From: Eutrigla gurnardus
Taxonomy: Eukaryota > Chordata > Actinopteri > Perciformes > Triglidae
Length of the DNA: 64,000 nucleotides
Assembly (NCBI GenBank): GCA_963514095.1
Contig: OY741280.1
Span: forward strand, 7,453,964 to 7,517,963
Reading direction: 5' to 3'
In this document: positions 46,401-61,400 of the stretch, in pieces
Layout: every line of letters begins with the position of its first letter
How positions within the stretch are numbered: position 1 is the first letter of the stretch
Translations under genes and position numbers: made by a program
Notes under the pieces: model-generated
Told to the model about the DNA's origin: nothing
The model's input: only the letters and a program-made list of their open reading frames with translations
The model's database searches: none

Positions 46401-49400
46401 GAGGATGTAGTTGAAGCTCGGCCCTGACACGGAACCGGAGTCCACAGAGCCGTCGCTCTCGTTTCCATCACGGATATCATCTTCCTGAACCTGCTACAGA
46501 AAGACAAATTCATTCTTATCAAATGGCAGAATCGAACTTGTGCTCTGTTCTCCAACTGCCATGACTGATGTGTATTTACTAACATACTGTACATAATGTA
46601 CATTCTCAGGTGTGGTGCGAGAACAGCTCCCTCTTGTGTTTGTACGCAGTTATAGCAAAAATGCCTACAAACCTAAAACTGAAGCCATATGTTTTTATTG
46701 CAATGCGTCATTATTTATAAGACTTATATCAAATAATGTACTGTTGGTTGTGTTGTTACTGTGTGTAAAGTGTAACTGTAAGAGTACCTTTTCCTGAGAC
46801 TTGGACCAGGCAGTCACTGGATCGGACTCATAGCCTTTCTGGACGAGCATGCGGATCAGTTCACGCTTGGATTTGTTCTCTGTTAGGATAAAAAAATATG
46901 GGTTTAAACTAGTCAGCAGCCTCCAGTTCTGAAGCGGATGTGGAAGTGTCTTAGGGCAGCAACCCTTGTGGTTGAAAGAAGAAGTCAGATTGTAAATGAT
47001 CTCAGTCTTCTTCAATACAGCATGATGTTCATTTAGTAAATGATGGTGGATGAAGCAGGGTAGGCTTTAGGACTTGCGTACCTTGTGATTGACAGGTTGC
47101 TACCACGCTGCTGTCTGGTCTGGGAGATATTCAACCTCACATTGATACTTAAGAATCTGATTTTCAGCTTTCTTACCGATTGAAATCTTTCCTTCGATCT
47201 TCTCTAGCACAAAGCGAGCCTGGTTGGAGAGTTTGGCGGCCTCGGCTCCCAGGCTGCCCAGCAACCAGTCCTTCCTCAGTTTGTAGTACTGCAGGCGGAG
47301 CTCGAAGAACTCCCTGAGGATGTCTTGGACTGAATCATACCTCTTCATACAGCCCATGTGGTCAAACAGAACCTGAGGATTAAGTCATCCGTAAATCAGT
47401 CAATGGCAACGCAAAGAAAATATCATGAATGCACGATTTTAAAAAGGCCATGCCATCCATATATTTTAACCAAAGAAGACAGAACACGCTATCCATGATT
47501 TATATTGAGTATCAAGTATTAAAATGAGTTTACCATGGAGTTGCAGGTAAGGCTGGACTGCAGCTTGAAGACTTTGTGAAGGCCAACTGCCTCAGCCTGG
47601 GCAAGTTTCTCCTCAGACATGCGAACCACAAATTTGACTGTGGTATCCGTGTGGTACTCCTTGTAATCATTGATGAGAGCTGGTGTTTTGTCGGTCCCCT
47701 GCAGCATGGGCTCCAGTACAGACTCCTTATACGACTGCACACAACAGAGAAGAAACAAAGGTAAGATTTACGGCCCTTCCTTTTTTTTTTGTATCTCATT
47801 ACTGTCATTTAAATATTTCAGTTTGTCATATGAATACCAGTTAACTTCTTCTCTGGTGGAGAAAAAAAGCTGAATTACCTGAGTCCATGTCCGGACAGGA
47901 AGCTCTGTGATCTCAATGGTGTTTCTGTCGATGACCGACACCTCTCCACTGACCAGGTACTGGTTCTGACCCAGTTCATGGATCACCCCTTTGAAGTTTT
48001 TGTAGCTGGGAAGCTGTTTGGGAATAAACATTACGCAGAGACATATACTGAGAAAATTGTCTACAAGCAACAAGCCATGGCGGTCCATGAGAAATCCACT
48101 GCAGTCAACAAAATGTGGTACTTTCTGTACTTTTGTTACATTCAGATGCCTTGAGGATTTTGCACACCAGGGCGTGACAAATAAAAGACACATAACATAA
48201 TGGAGGATATGCTAATTTCCAACTCTTGTCTGAAGTTGAGCTTTTACATGTCCTGTGTAAATACTAGTGGAATGTTGGTAGGGTTAATGATCTTAACTCA
48301 GATACGCATATTTTCATAAGGATGCCAGCCTTCCTGTATAGTGCTCTCATATATAATTACACTTTCCTGAAGTGAGAAAATCAGTCATAATTGAACTTAA
48401 TGCTAACCTTAATGTTCATATGGCACATGGATAAACATGAAAATGTATAACAATGGCACAGAAAGGTGGTTGAACCCTGCACAGCCATAGGTAATAATGC
48501 CACCTCAGTGTAAAGTGTAAATAAAGGTACACAAGAGCCTTCGCATGGTCAATCAGAAATCGGGGACCATCAATCAAGTTGCTGGAAGCGTGAACAACAC
48601 AAGTCAAGTGGGCATAGATTCATGTTCTCAGACGGTTTACCATTGGCAGTGGATCCTGGTGTTTGAGCATGCGGTTGATGTTGTTGACGATCTCTCGGGT
48701 GTCGTAGTTGGGGATCTTACACGCCCAGCCCGTTCCGATGCCCTCAGCCCCATTCACTAGCACCAATGGAATGATGGGAATGTACCACTCAGGCTCCACC
48801 TTCTGGTTGTCATCCCACAGGAACTTGAGCAGGTTGGAATCCCCAGATGGGAACAGCAGCTTTGCGAGTGGACTGCGGGAAAAGAGACGACCATGTTCAA
48901 ATTCATTGTGTGCGTTAAAGAACATAAATATTAGAATGTCCTCGATGTAAACAAACAAATCCCACCATTATGTTGATTGTTGCTTTACCTGAGCATGGTG
49001 AAAATGTAACGAGGGCTGGCAGCGTCTTTGCCTCCATTGATTCGTGTACCAAACTGACCCAGGGGCTGCAGGATGTTCACGTTGTTGCTGCCCACAAAGT
49101 TCTGGGCCAAGTTCACGATGGTCATCATGAGAGCTTGCTACAGAGACAAATGGGAAATGGGTGGTAAGTAACAATGACTGGAATAGATAATAAAAAAAAT
49201 TAAAAAATAAACTTAAGATTCAGTCATTTGTTGCGATTTGCCAATTCAAGTTTGTTGATATAAAAAGCTGAATAAACACACATTCCTGTTGAAATATTGA
49301 CACGCCAACTAAACTACCTCTTAAACCTAGTTTGAATGGGAGGAGAATTAGCTGGGGGTCCTAGGTGATTTGTAATAATTGTGGACGTCATCTGTGATCT

Positions 49401-52400
49401 TAAGAAATCCATAATTTGTCAAGCAAAAATTCCACTGGATGGTACATTGGATAGAAAAATCAAGCGAGCCTGCAAACTATTCCTCTTGTCAGCGTCGAGA
49501 AGACATCGAGTGACTGTACCTCTCCGTGATGGTAGGCAGACATCTCCGCCACTGAACCGGCCAGCTGTGCTACCTTCACTTCCCTCTTGTCGTTCCTCTT
49601 CAAGCAGGTGAACAGCACCTTCCTCTGGCCTGGCTTTAAACCTGGAAACAACACACATCTCATCATCAATATACTGTACTTTACCAAGACAGAACAGATA
49701 GTAAACGTTTCAATCAGTTTGACAAAAATAATGACTTCTGTATTTGGGGAGTGTTAATGACTCTATGACTATTTACTGTGCATAATATAGTGGGGTAATG
49801 TCTACCTGTGCATATATTTTCTCTATATTGGGAAGTATAGCACCACACCTTCCTAAGGTAAACACTGTTAGCTGTGTTAAGATCTGCATGGAGGCACTAG
49901 AAATGCTCAGAATTTTTTCAGGAAAGTGAGAGTTCACAGATATTGGGTGGATATACGAACCATCAACCAAGGATGGGATGGATCTCTCATTGTCAGAGTT
50001 GGAGAACAGAATCAGCTCTTTGTTGATGAAGTCATTGTAGGAGAGGTGCGTGGCCTGATTTCCATATAGGTATTGCTGAGAAAAAAACAAACGTTAATAT
50101 AAAAACTAACACACATACTTAAATCAGTGGTATACTGTTACATCAGAGGGAATCAAGATTGGTTTTATCACAGAAATTAGTCTGCTGGAAGCTTTACAAT
50201 CATCTACAATGATGTGACATTTCCAATTCTAACAGATATCGGAAAAAGGTTACATAAATTATCCAATTCCACCTAATAGCAGTTTGTGAATCCCCTCAGT
50301 GGAGGCAAATCACACAACCCAGAACATGTTCACACACACACATATTGACTTTCTGTCTCTCATTACTGCCTACACTACATTACCGCTTTGAGCAAAGGCA
50401 CAAACCTCCGGCAGGCCGTGCATCCTCCTCTGGCGTCTGTCTTCCATGAAGTTAGTCAGCCACTCCTTCCTGTCATCTGTCTTCTTCTTACTGAAGGCCT
50501 GAAACAAACACAGCAGCTCAACCTCCATTCACTTCAAACCCATTTTTTTATGCTAATAAGTTTGAAGCGCATGTAATAATTTTGCCAGTTTTACACTATA
50601 TCTTGTTGCGGCATGGTTCTTGTGAAGACGCATGTGTCTGCCTGTTTTTGATAACATTTTCTTTTAAATGGATACAGAGGCCTGATAAATACAACCCTCC
50701 CGAACAGTGTAAAGCAATGAATATCGCTGCCACATATCTTTCTTTTAAGAGGATAATATTAGGGTAATACAGGAGTCGATTCAGTTCTACTACATTTTTG
50801 ACGTTGTGCTCAGTGGTGGTGTTTGAATGTGCATCATCTTGGATGGCATTTTTCAGCAATTCTGCTCCTCCAGAAAACAGCATGTAACTGCAGCTTTAAA
50901 CTCACCAGGGTAATGGCCGCGTCGTCCTCTGCACCGCTGTACCTGAATGTGATGCGATGCTTCTCCATGTCAGCAAAGTATTCCTTTGCCTCTTTGCTTG
51001 TACTTGTACCCAAACCTGGAACATAAATGTAACATTTTTTAAACAAATAAATCATACCACAGAAGGAACTTTAGGATTGATCAAATAATTATTGATATAT
51101 TTAATATTTGGGTATCTAACCTTTGTAGTACTTTATATGCCAGGTTTTATAGTTCTCCGTCTGTTTCTTCCACTCATCAAACTCTGGAATGCTGTAGAAG
51201 GCCATCTCCTGCTTGCTCTTGGTTGCCTGCACACAACAAATTAATCAGTGAGGTCCAGCTTTAACGTATGCTTGTGTTAAGTTTTAGCCTGTCCAACAGA
51301 TAGTTCATGCAAACAACCCCTTAAAAAAGGGTGCTCCACTGATTTAGCATTACAGGATCAAAACCGTTGCAGCAGAACCAGGTAAGTCTTTTTTAATGAT
51401 CTTACTTTGACAATGGGTGTGATAAACTCCTCCAGGAATGTGTGTTTCAGTAGGGACGGCCAGTTGTGGTGGAAGAAGTTGATAAGCAGACCTTTGATGT
51501 GGGAGCCGTCTTGATCCTGGGACAAGGCGAGAGGTGTTAGAACTACTGGTTAATGTGCAATTAATTGTATTAAAGCTGTGCGAGTCTCCACGAGGCAAGT
51601 CACCTGATCAGTCATGATCATGATCCTGCCGTAGCGCAGGGACCTCAGGGACTCTGGGTCCTCGTAGCTCTTCTTGTATTGGAGGCCAACTATTTTGATG
51701 ATATTGTTGATCTCAGCATTTTCCATAATCTGTTGAAAAAAGAAAAGCTAATGTCAGGTGCAAGGCAGATCATTATGAAAGCTCTATTAGCTTGATTAAA
51801 GCAGCTTATTCCCACTGAAAATAAATTCTGGTCTGCGATTCTTTTGGATGCTTTTGACTCATTCACTTGGAAAAACCAAAACAATACTGGCTGAAATGTA
51901 CTCCCAGCATATGGCTCTAGCAAAGCAGCTGAAACAGACTAACTGTACACCACCTACTCAGCAGGAAAAAAAGAGTTTAATGGATGTGCAGCCACTAAGA
52001 AAAACACAAGAAAACCAAAAAAGAAGAGCCGGAGCCACATACTTCAGGAGATAGAACACCAAACCTCTGCTAATCAGTCGGTAAATATTTGACCAGGAGT
52101 TGTTGGACTTGAATGTACACTGATTAAAAGACACTGGGTGGTATCTAACAGTATATTGATATCAATAACCTAATTAGGCCAGGCTTTCCCTTCAGCCCAT
52201 CTGCATATACTTTCCATTAGGGCTGCAAGGATATGCTTAGCTGCCAAGTCTATGCAATCACATTACTTGGGCGCCGAATAGATGTGTATTACGAAGTATT
52301 GTATACACACATGCTCTAAATAGATACAGTAAAAAAGTGTTTCCGTATGTGTGTAGTCAGAGATGCTGTGAACTCAAATATTGTCAGGAATCATGGAGCC

Positions 52401-55400
52401 ATTTGTTTTAATAGCCCATCAAGCAATTAAGCTATTTCCAGGCACAAATATGAGACTTCTCCTTTGGAATCTTTCTCATACAGTGATGAATGCTTGATTT
52501 CGTGTCTGGATGTAGTCAGAGATGTCCTTAACTCAAATGGGTCGCTCACATTTTCCAGAAAACCAATATTTTTGTGAAAAAAATATATTTCCCTCGCAAT
52601 TTAGTGGTACAAGGGACACGGGTAACATGTTTTATATTTCTGGTGAAACGTTGAATATACACCCTCTCATCTTAAAAAACTGGGTGCTAACTTTCTACTT
52701 TGCTTTTCTTTGCCTTTCTTCCCCATGCATCATGTCAGATCTTAAACATCAACATTACGGTTCTCTGAAAGTCTACTGAAATTCTGCTTTGTACTTTGCC
52801 CTCTAAAACTCACAATACATATTTAACAATGTTTTGATCCACTGAATTGGAGAGTTGTGGAGGTTATACTACTTCTTCTTGCCACCACCCTTAAATGTAT
52901 TTAGCAGTGCATGTTGGGGCATTATGACTCACAGCTGACCACACTGAGGCCTAATGTTCTCTCTCAATAACATTATAGATCCCCAATGAGTTTAACAGTT
53001 TGGCTACGGACAGTGGGGCATTGAGGCCAACCGTGGCTTTGTACACATGAGTCCACATTTAAGACTTCTTCTACCTGATTGTCTTTCTGTACTCACATGA
53101 AAACAGATCCTGTAAAGCAGCCCTTCATTATATCCTAGACTTAAGTCTCAGTCATCCGAATTAAAGGTCCACTCATTCTCATAACTCGCTCAATTTAGTT
53201 ACTACAAAGTCTTGCAACTTCTTTCCTCCCTTGGTGTTTCTTTTATTTCCCATGTTCCCTCACCCACCATTTCACAATAATCCAGTGTCATACCTGCTTG
53301 TGTGTTGCCTCTCGCACATTAAGGATTTTTCCTCTCAGGGGGAACACTCCGTAGCGATCGCGCCCGATGACTCCTAGTCCAGAGACAGCCAGCGACTTGG
53401 CCGAGTCTCCCTCAGTGAGGATGAGTGTGCATTCAGCGGAGTGTTTGCCACCTACGACATGGATGTGGAAAAGAGTCACAATCTACTTGCATTGTGTAGT
53501 TTAATGAACGGATATGATCTGACGACTGATCAGCCAACTGACGCCGTGTAATGTCTTTAGAGCAACACTTCCCCAACAGTGTGCTCTGTAAACCCCCCTC
53601 TCTACGCTCCACATCAACATCTATATTTCTTTTAAAGAGGCAACAACCACAGCTCTGCCGTCAGTGGTGGACATTCAAGGCAACACATCTCTTCTACACA
53701 TTAATAAATAATCACACTGTTAACGCACCGGCATCATTGGCGTCGTCCAGCTTGGGGATGCCTTTGATCTTGCTGTACTTCACAGATGAGCACTTCTTAT
53801 TCAGCTGTGTCTGAGCTTTGAACTTCACCCAGTTCAGTATACTCTCAACGATCCCACAGTTGGTTGCCTGTGGATAAAAAAACATTTTAAAAAAAAGACA
53901 CAAAAAATCGTTTTCAAGACTCCAACTATTTTACTTGAGAAACCAAAAAGAGAGGAGTTGATGCGAATGAGAAGTGTCCTTACAGCCTTGACGAACTTCT
54001 CCGACAGAAGGCACTTGGACCCGAAGCTCTTGGTCTGGAGTGTCATGTTCTCCTTGGTCTGGGAGTCAAAGGTGGGGTTCTCAATCAGTGCGTTCACAAA
54101 CACCCAGATGTGGTTCTTCACCTGAATCACAAATAAAACGAAGGTCAATCAGTTTTCAACACACGTCTGCAAAGAAACCACCACAGTCACCTAGAGTTGA
54201 AAGAAATCCTTCATAGTCCTACCTGGAAGGGTTTGACTGTCACTCCCGCCTTGTTCTTCTTCTTCACCACTTCAATAAGTTTGGATACTATCTGGTCCAC
54301 CACATAGTCAACGTGTCTTCCACCCTGAAACATAGATAACCTCCGTGTTAAAAACTAACTGCTGCTCTTTGCTTCCAGATTTTCCTTCTACTGGTTTCTC
54401 ACTGTTGGTATTCACACACCTTGGTCGTGGCAATGCTGTTGACAAAGCCGATTTGTTGGAATCCCTTCTCGCTCATGGTGAGGCAAACCTCCCAGCGATC
54501 ATTCACAGTCTCGTTCACCACCTTCAGAGCAACACCCGTCTCGTCTAGTTTGTCCTTCACATATAGATCCACATAGCTGCGGAAACCAGTCACCTTTAGT
54601 GACAGGAAGACAGAGACCAATTAGGTTCAATGGGTAATATTTACCTGCAAACAGCAAATAAAAAAAACTCAAAGTAGAACCAGCTGAAATAAAGTGGAGG
54701 AAGAATCTTAGTCTTAAAATGAGAAACTCAGCAACAGAGTAGTGAGTATTGACTCTGTTGCTGTAATTAGAGCTGTAGAGATGGCACGAAAACAGCTAAA
54801 CAAGAAGGCAGTTGGGAGTTTGCATTAACAGCAAACAGAATCAGTGGAGAGACGGCTTAACAATGAAGTCATTACACATGTTTATCACAGTTGGAACTAA
54901 CAGCAACCAAAATCCCTTAATAGTCAACACAAACTTTAAAGCGAGAAAAAGACTTACAGGTAATTTTTTCCCATTCAGCATAACTTTAACCCCCCGACAG
55001 GAACCGGCTACATCATATGCTCTGCGGGTGAGGAGCGCTACAGTGTCCTTGTCCAGTTTCTCCATCTTGAACTTGGACAGGTCTGGCTGGAACGTCACGC
55101 AGGTGAAATCGTCCCCATCAAAGAACTTGATCTTGGGGTCAGCAGTCTTGCCCATGTTGTTCTGCCACGTCTGAAGGCAGTCAAACAAACAACATAGTAA
55201 CACACATACACACACACACTTCTATTGTATCTTATTACTTAAAAATGTAATCTCTTTAACAGGGGTGCATAATCCTATTAAACCCAGACCACTCAAACTG
55301 AATTGTGTGCATTTAGTCCCTCTCCCAAGCAACTGTGATATGACACCCGGTGACTTAGCGACTGGAACCATATCACCCTCGAGGGTGCAACCACAGAAAG

Positions 55401-58400
55401 TGACAACTTACAAACGCTTACCTCAGATATGATCACATCTCATAACCCTATAAAACAGCAATTACTTCATTCAAAGATCATGTGACGCTGGTGAAAATTT
55501 TTAATTTGCTACAATCTGATCAAAGCAGTCATTACTGTCTGTTATCACACAAGAACATCACCTTGAGGTGATGAATGGAGCCGTAGTAGATACGTCCATT
55601 CCAGTGTACAAGCTGACTGGCTTGATTATATGCAAACCTGCGTTGGTGACTATGACACGTTCTGGCAAATGAAAAAGTAGCCGACATCAGCACTCTGTGC
55701 CGACGGTGTCACACTGATAAATTCACCGTTAATTGCATTAGTAATAAGCAATATGGCAACGTCATTAACATATTAACAATTGTGTCTGTTTTATAAATGG
55801 ACGAACGTGCCCAACATGCTAATTTACTGCTGAGCCGAGTAAGGAAACAAGAGGGAGATCAAATTTATTTCACACATTGTGAAATAAATTTGAAGCCGAC
55901 GAAAGAGGGTGAGCTGAAAATAATACGAGGCAACATACAAACTCGGGTGCCACGGCAACTCTTCACTCTACTTTTCTTATTTAGTGTCTATTGGCAGTGG
56001 TAAACCAGCTGAGAGGTACCCAAGTCACCAAATGGAGTGGAGTCGCTACAGACTTCGGCTCTCTCTGCCTCATGCTCCATTCGTGAGCGTCTGCTGCGAC
56101 TCCTAGTGGTAGAATTTGGCGGTCCGATGTACAGCTTAATGTCAAATCAATTTGCGTTTTTGTAGTAGAGCACATTAGCCATTTCTACAGCTTGTAAACA
56201 CAACTATGTTATACTTGCAGATAAACTACTAGGGTAACATTAATGACAGCTGACTATTTTATCGTATAGCATAGTAAAGAAGATGACCTTTGATCAAAGA
56301 AAAAAAATAATCTATGCTACAAGCAGTGGGAATTGCAGGAAGTCTGAATTCAAAATCAATCCTGACCATGAGCAGTCAACCTGGGTATGATGTGTTTGGT
56401 GGTGTTGCTATATCAAACTGTCAAAGCGTATTCAGCAGAAGAGACATCCTCACCTGTTTGAAGCTGTGTCTGTATTCCTTGCAGGCAGTTTCGACTGTAA
56501 ACTTGGTACTGAAGATGTTGCACAGTTTGGCACCGTAGCCGTTCCTTCCACCTAAGGCCAATCAAACAGTTAGCATGGCAGGAAGCAGTTAGCAACCTTC
56601 GCCTTCCCGACACGACATCGCCTCTCACCTGTGACCTTTTTCTCATCGTCGTCATAGTTGCTGGAGGTGAGCAGGTGGCCAAAAATCAGAGCTGGGACGT
56701 ACATCTTCTCGTCCTTGTGCTCCACCACGGGAATTCCCTTACCGTTGTTCCAGATAGAAATTGTGTTGGATTCACTGGTGGAGGCAGAATAAAGGCCAGG
56801 GATGAGTTACAGAGGGTAAATGAATAGAACATGGACACAGACAATCTGAACGAACCAGATATTGAACCTCAATAGCTTTTTGGGGTACCCACCGAAATGT
56901 GTGCTGTGCGTATCTAATTGGATTTTTTGTGTTGTTTTCAGTCTTTTATGATTTATTACAATACATATGCAGTTTAAACAGTATTTAGGTCTTAGATGGC
57001 TTCTTTCTTTTGAGACAAAAGGATTTAGGATACTTAAAAAGTTTGGGCTATTTTGGTAAATAGAAAAAAGGGTTTCTAGAAAACATTTTCCTTTTCCTCA
57101 ATTATGTCATCAGTACTGAAACTCGGATACTGTCCTCCATTATTTGCATTTAAATCACTTCATTACACTAGTAACTGGTGGTGGTCACAGTCTACAGCAT
57201 TCATTGCAGCAGCAGTTATTTGATTTTCTCCCAGAAAAACAAACAAACAAACAAACAAACAAACAAACAAGAAAGACAGAAATAGCTGTCGAAAATATGT
57301 GCTGTTGTCTTGTACTAAAGTTGTAATAGTTTTCAATGTTCAAGTTTTTATTTTAGTTTTGACCTTTCAATTACTTTTTAGTTAAGTAGAGAGACACTCT
57401 GTAGTCTTGTTGTAGACACTACAAATATTAGCAGTTCTGTTTCAACAGCGTTGGTGTTTATAAGCTGAAATCCATCCACGGTGTTGAACTATGAGTAAGA
57501 AAAAGCCAATGGCAGTCTCCCGCCCTACTGCAATATTTAAATCTTAATAAGTTTGATGTTATTATTGCAAAATACAGTAAAGAATGTCTTAGCTGACATG
57601 TATCTGCAATAAAAACAAGTCCACTTAAATTAGCGTGATAAAATACTTTGGGAAACTAGAGCTTAACTAAAATGTCAGTGAAAAGTCAAACCTAAAAACA
57701 ATTCAAACATTCTAAAGCAATACGATTTGAATTTAGTTTTCTAATAGGATAACGTTTTTTCTGTAGTTCCAATTTATGATCATATTTCACTGCTCATCTT
57801 TGTTTCAGTTTATGATAATAATCCCGTCCTGTACTCTATGCCCTTGCACAAGGCCACATCCGCTCTTCTGCTATTACGCTAGGAGTGTACAGTTACCTCC
57901 TCCCCGTCATATAGTGGTTGGGAGGATATACATTGTCGGGAGAATCTAAATCAATCCCACCAATCATTAACATTCCTATTTCATCTCTCTATTGTCTATG
58001 CTGCATCTGCTGAGGCGCAGTTGTGGACCACCGACAAGGCTGATCACTGATCGCTTTCAGGAGGATTGATGTCTGTTAGTGCTCTCGGTGTCTGATATAC
58101 TCCAGCTCACATGAATGAAACAGGAGCCGTAATGCAGCAAGTGTGCACGTTAAAATGAGAGTTAGTATGCATGAGGGTTCCAGGAATAGGACAGATGTGT
58201 TCGTCTCGGGATTATCGCGGCGAAAACACTCGTCATGTCTCGACGGCAGGAAAGATAGATTGAGAGCCACTTGGGACGAAGGCATTTTTGAACATGTGCA
58301 GCAGTTCTTTAAAAAAATAAAATAAAATCAATGTAACATATCTGTGTTGAAATGATGCGGTTAGGTTTGTGGTGCTTCAGAATTCAGTAATGACACCCGT

Positions 58401-61400
58401 GCTTAATAAGCTCACCCACAAACAGGCTGGGGGAGCTGTGGAGAGGAGCATTAACATCTCTATAAAACCACATTAGCAGCAGAGACCTGAATGCGGCAGC
58501 GCTAATGGCATCATTTATACAGCCGGGGACATTAGAGGGAGCTGCAGCTCGGCTGAAGGACACGCTGCTGTTTAAGCAGTCAGATGTCGGTGCAGTTGGC
58601 AGGACAGAGGTGAACCGCATATAAAACAAGAGCTTGGTGCATTTCAGCTCTGGCTCATTATACTGTAGTTTGCCTGGATCCATGTCTCCAACCTCGTCCA
58701 CCTACTGCATGTATTCATCTAGCGCTGGATATGACCACAGGTTAAAGATCCAGTCAGACTTATCACCGCAAACGTGCTGAAAACAAAGGTTTATTCCAAA
58801 AAGAGAGCCGCCCAAAGGGTTTTGTCAAGGGTTTACACTCCTTTTTTTTGGTAATTACATTATGAAACATTGTACTCACGCGTCAATGGTGACCTTAATG
58901 CAGTTCATGTTCTTGTCTCTTTGTTTGTTGTCTGCTGCATTGACTGTCAAAGAAAAAAAAATTATACAGACAGAAACATTTAACATGATGCTTTCATTAG
59001 AAAAAAAAAAAACCTTATATGATGTCACTCACAGGTGACCAAATTGAACGGACAGTTACCTTGATTGAAATTACGGATTATTCTAGGCTTGAAAATTCTA
59101 GGACACATTTGGGAGAATTAAGGAACACAAATCAACAAAATATAATATAGGCTTGGGCAGTATTTGTTTGTAGAACTAAGACTGGTCCAAGCTAAAGCAC
59201 CTTTTTAAGGCGGGTCCACACCGCACCGACTGCCCGACTCGCGTCTGTAAATGAAGTCGGGCTACTTAATATGGCCGACTCGAATGGCGGATTACACATT
59301 TGAATCGGCTGAAATGAATGCCGACGTGGGCCGATTCGAGCAACCACACCAAGGAGACTCATGTCACGGACGCCGACTCTCTCAAAGACGCCGATTTTCG
59401 GTCCGGTGTGGACCCGCCTTTAACCCTTTTACATCCTCTATCATATTGTGCACCTATTTAACAGTATGTGCATTTCTGTGCACTATATTTTTCTATCAAA
59501 ATCCAACAGCTTTTTCTTCCTGGGGAACAAAAGATGACGCATGCTTACATCAGCTAGTTACAACCAATTTCAACCAATAATATCATGACATCCATCAATT
59601 AATCAATCTGCAACTCCGGCTCTGCACGGAGCTCGAGAAGGTGGTGAGCTAATCATTTCAACGATCAAATCATCTACCTTCCAACATCATGTTTCACCTG
59701 CCTCTCCCGTTTCACTCAGATGTACGTCACAAAGGGACGCCAGATACTCGTTTCAGTTCAACTTTAGGAGCCTGAGCAGGTTCTTCAGGTCTAATCCGGC
59801 CTGTGCCACTTGTGTATTTAACGCAGGACGCCGCAGTAATATCCAGACAATAAAAACGTCATTAATCAGGCACCTTTATAAACACACAGGCTAAGAGGGC
59901 CATGTGTGCAGAGACGAAAGCAATCATCAACAACACTCCTGTGCTGAGGGCACCATGCTGAGTATCATCATTTAAAATCTGATTATACTGGGGCACTTTA
60001 CTGGAGGAGGCATCAGAGCATTACTCCCACATTGTACTGAGTCATAAACCATAGAACTGCTTTATCAAGCTCAATTTACCAGGTGAAATAAACAACACCG
60101 CGGCTTTGACGATCAGCTGCCACAAAAACTAAAATTATTTCTAAGTCGACTTTTCGTTTTTCACAAATGCCCATTCATGCCGCAAACAAGGCACACAAAG
60201 GAAACTAATCTCCACATACAGTCCTGGATCAATGCAGCTGAGCTTCGCAGTGCCAACAACAGACTGTGATCGTTCATTACGATACATTTAGAGGGACAAT
60301 CTCAGATGACGAATGAACGATTAGCTTTGCAGATTAGAGGGCCGAAGGAAGACGAACAGGGCGGATTCACTCACCAAGAATTTCATCAAAGATTTTGTAC
60401 AGCCCAGGAACGTAGGTGATTTCCCTCTGGTTCATTCCTATTTCTTCATCAAAAACCCACAATTGCTGAAAAAAAAGAAGATAAAAATACTGAAGTTCAG
60501 GGTGGACAACTCATCGGTAGCAGTGCCCATAAAGAGCTGTGCTGTCAAAACAACAAAGCAAAAACTATGCAAATGAGCAGATACGTTATCGAAGTCATGT
60601 ATAGGTTTTAAATTGTTTAAATTAGATATCTAGTTGTGCTCAGCGGTCTTAGACTGCCATACGTAGACCTGAGTCAGCAACAAATAATCATTATATAAAT
60701 ACATGATTACAAGTCAAATGGAATTATACAGGTTTGATTTAGTGTAACATGCCAGCTGTTCCCTTCTACGACCAGTCAGCTCACTCAGAACGTTAACTAC
60801 TATGACCTACAGCCCCAGATGGAGGCCAGATGCAGAAAACCTGAATCATGACTAAAACTACGCCTGATTCTTTTTTATATTTAATGTATAAATATGCCTT
60901 TGATTTAACATTTTACTGAAGATTGTATAGCCTGCAAGGCCAATCAGTGAAATTGGCAACTAAACAAACAAACCAATGTCTGATCTCATGTAACGTGAGG
61001 TGCACACATTGTCACCGAATATTCTCACCTTATAAATATCAGTTTATATGTGGGAAAAGGCACTCGCATGGTTTTTGTGTGCGCACATCATTTAGACATC
61101 TGGCCTCAGGTCTTGTAAAACACATTTCCTCTCCCAATGAGTTTAAATGAGCGAGTCTGTTGTTGAGAACAATTTGGCCAAATTAACTGCAGGATTTCTT
61201 CAAGGGTCTTTGAACGTTTATGGCTGCGGTACACCTTTGAGCCTTGTGCGGGAGCCTAAATGTTTGTATTGTTGTCATAAATGCAGCCAAACTACAACAC
61301 TGACTTATATTATGAAAGACTAGTGTTAATTCTGTTAGTTTTACAGAAAACAAGTGAGTCTGTTGTCTACGCCTAAATGCATTTATTTGGTCTTAATTAT

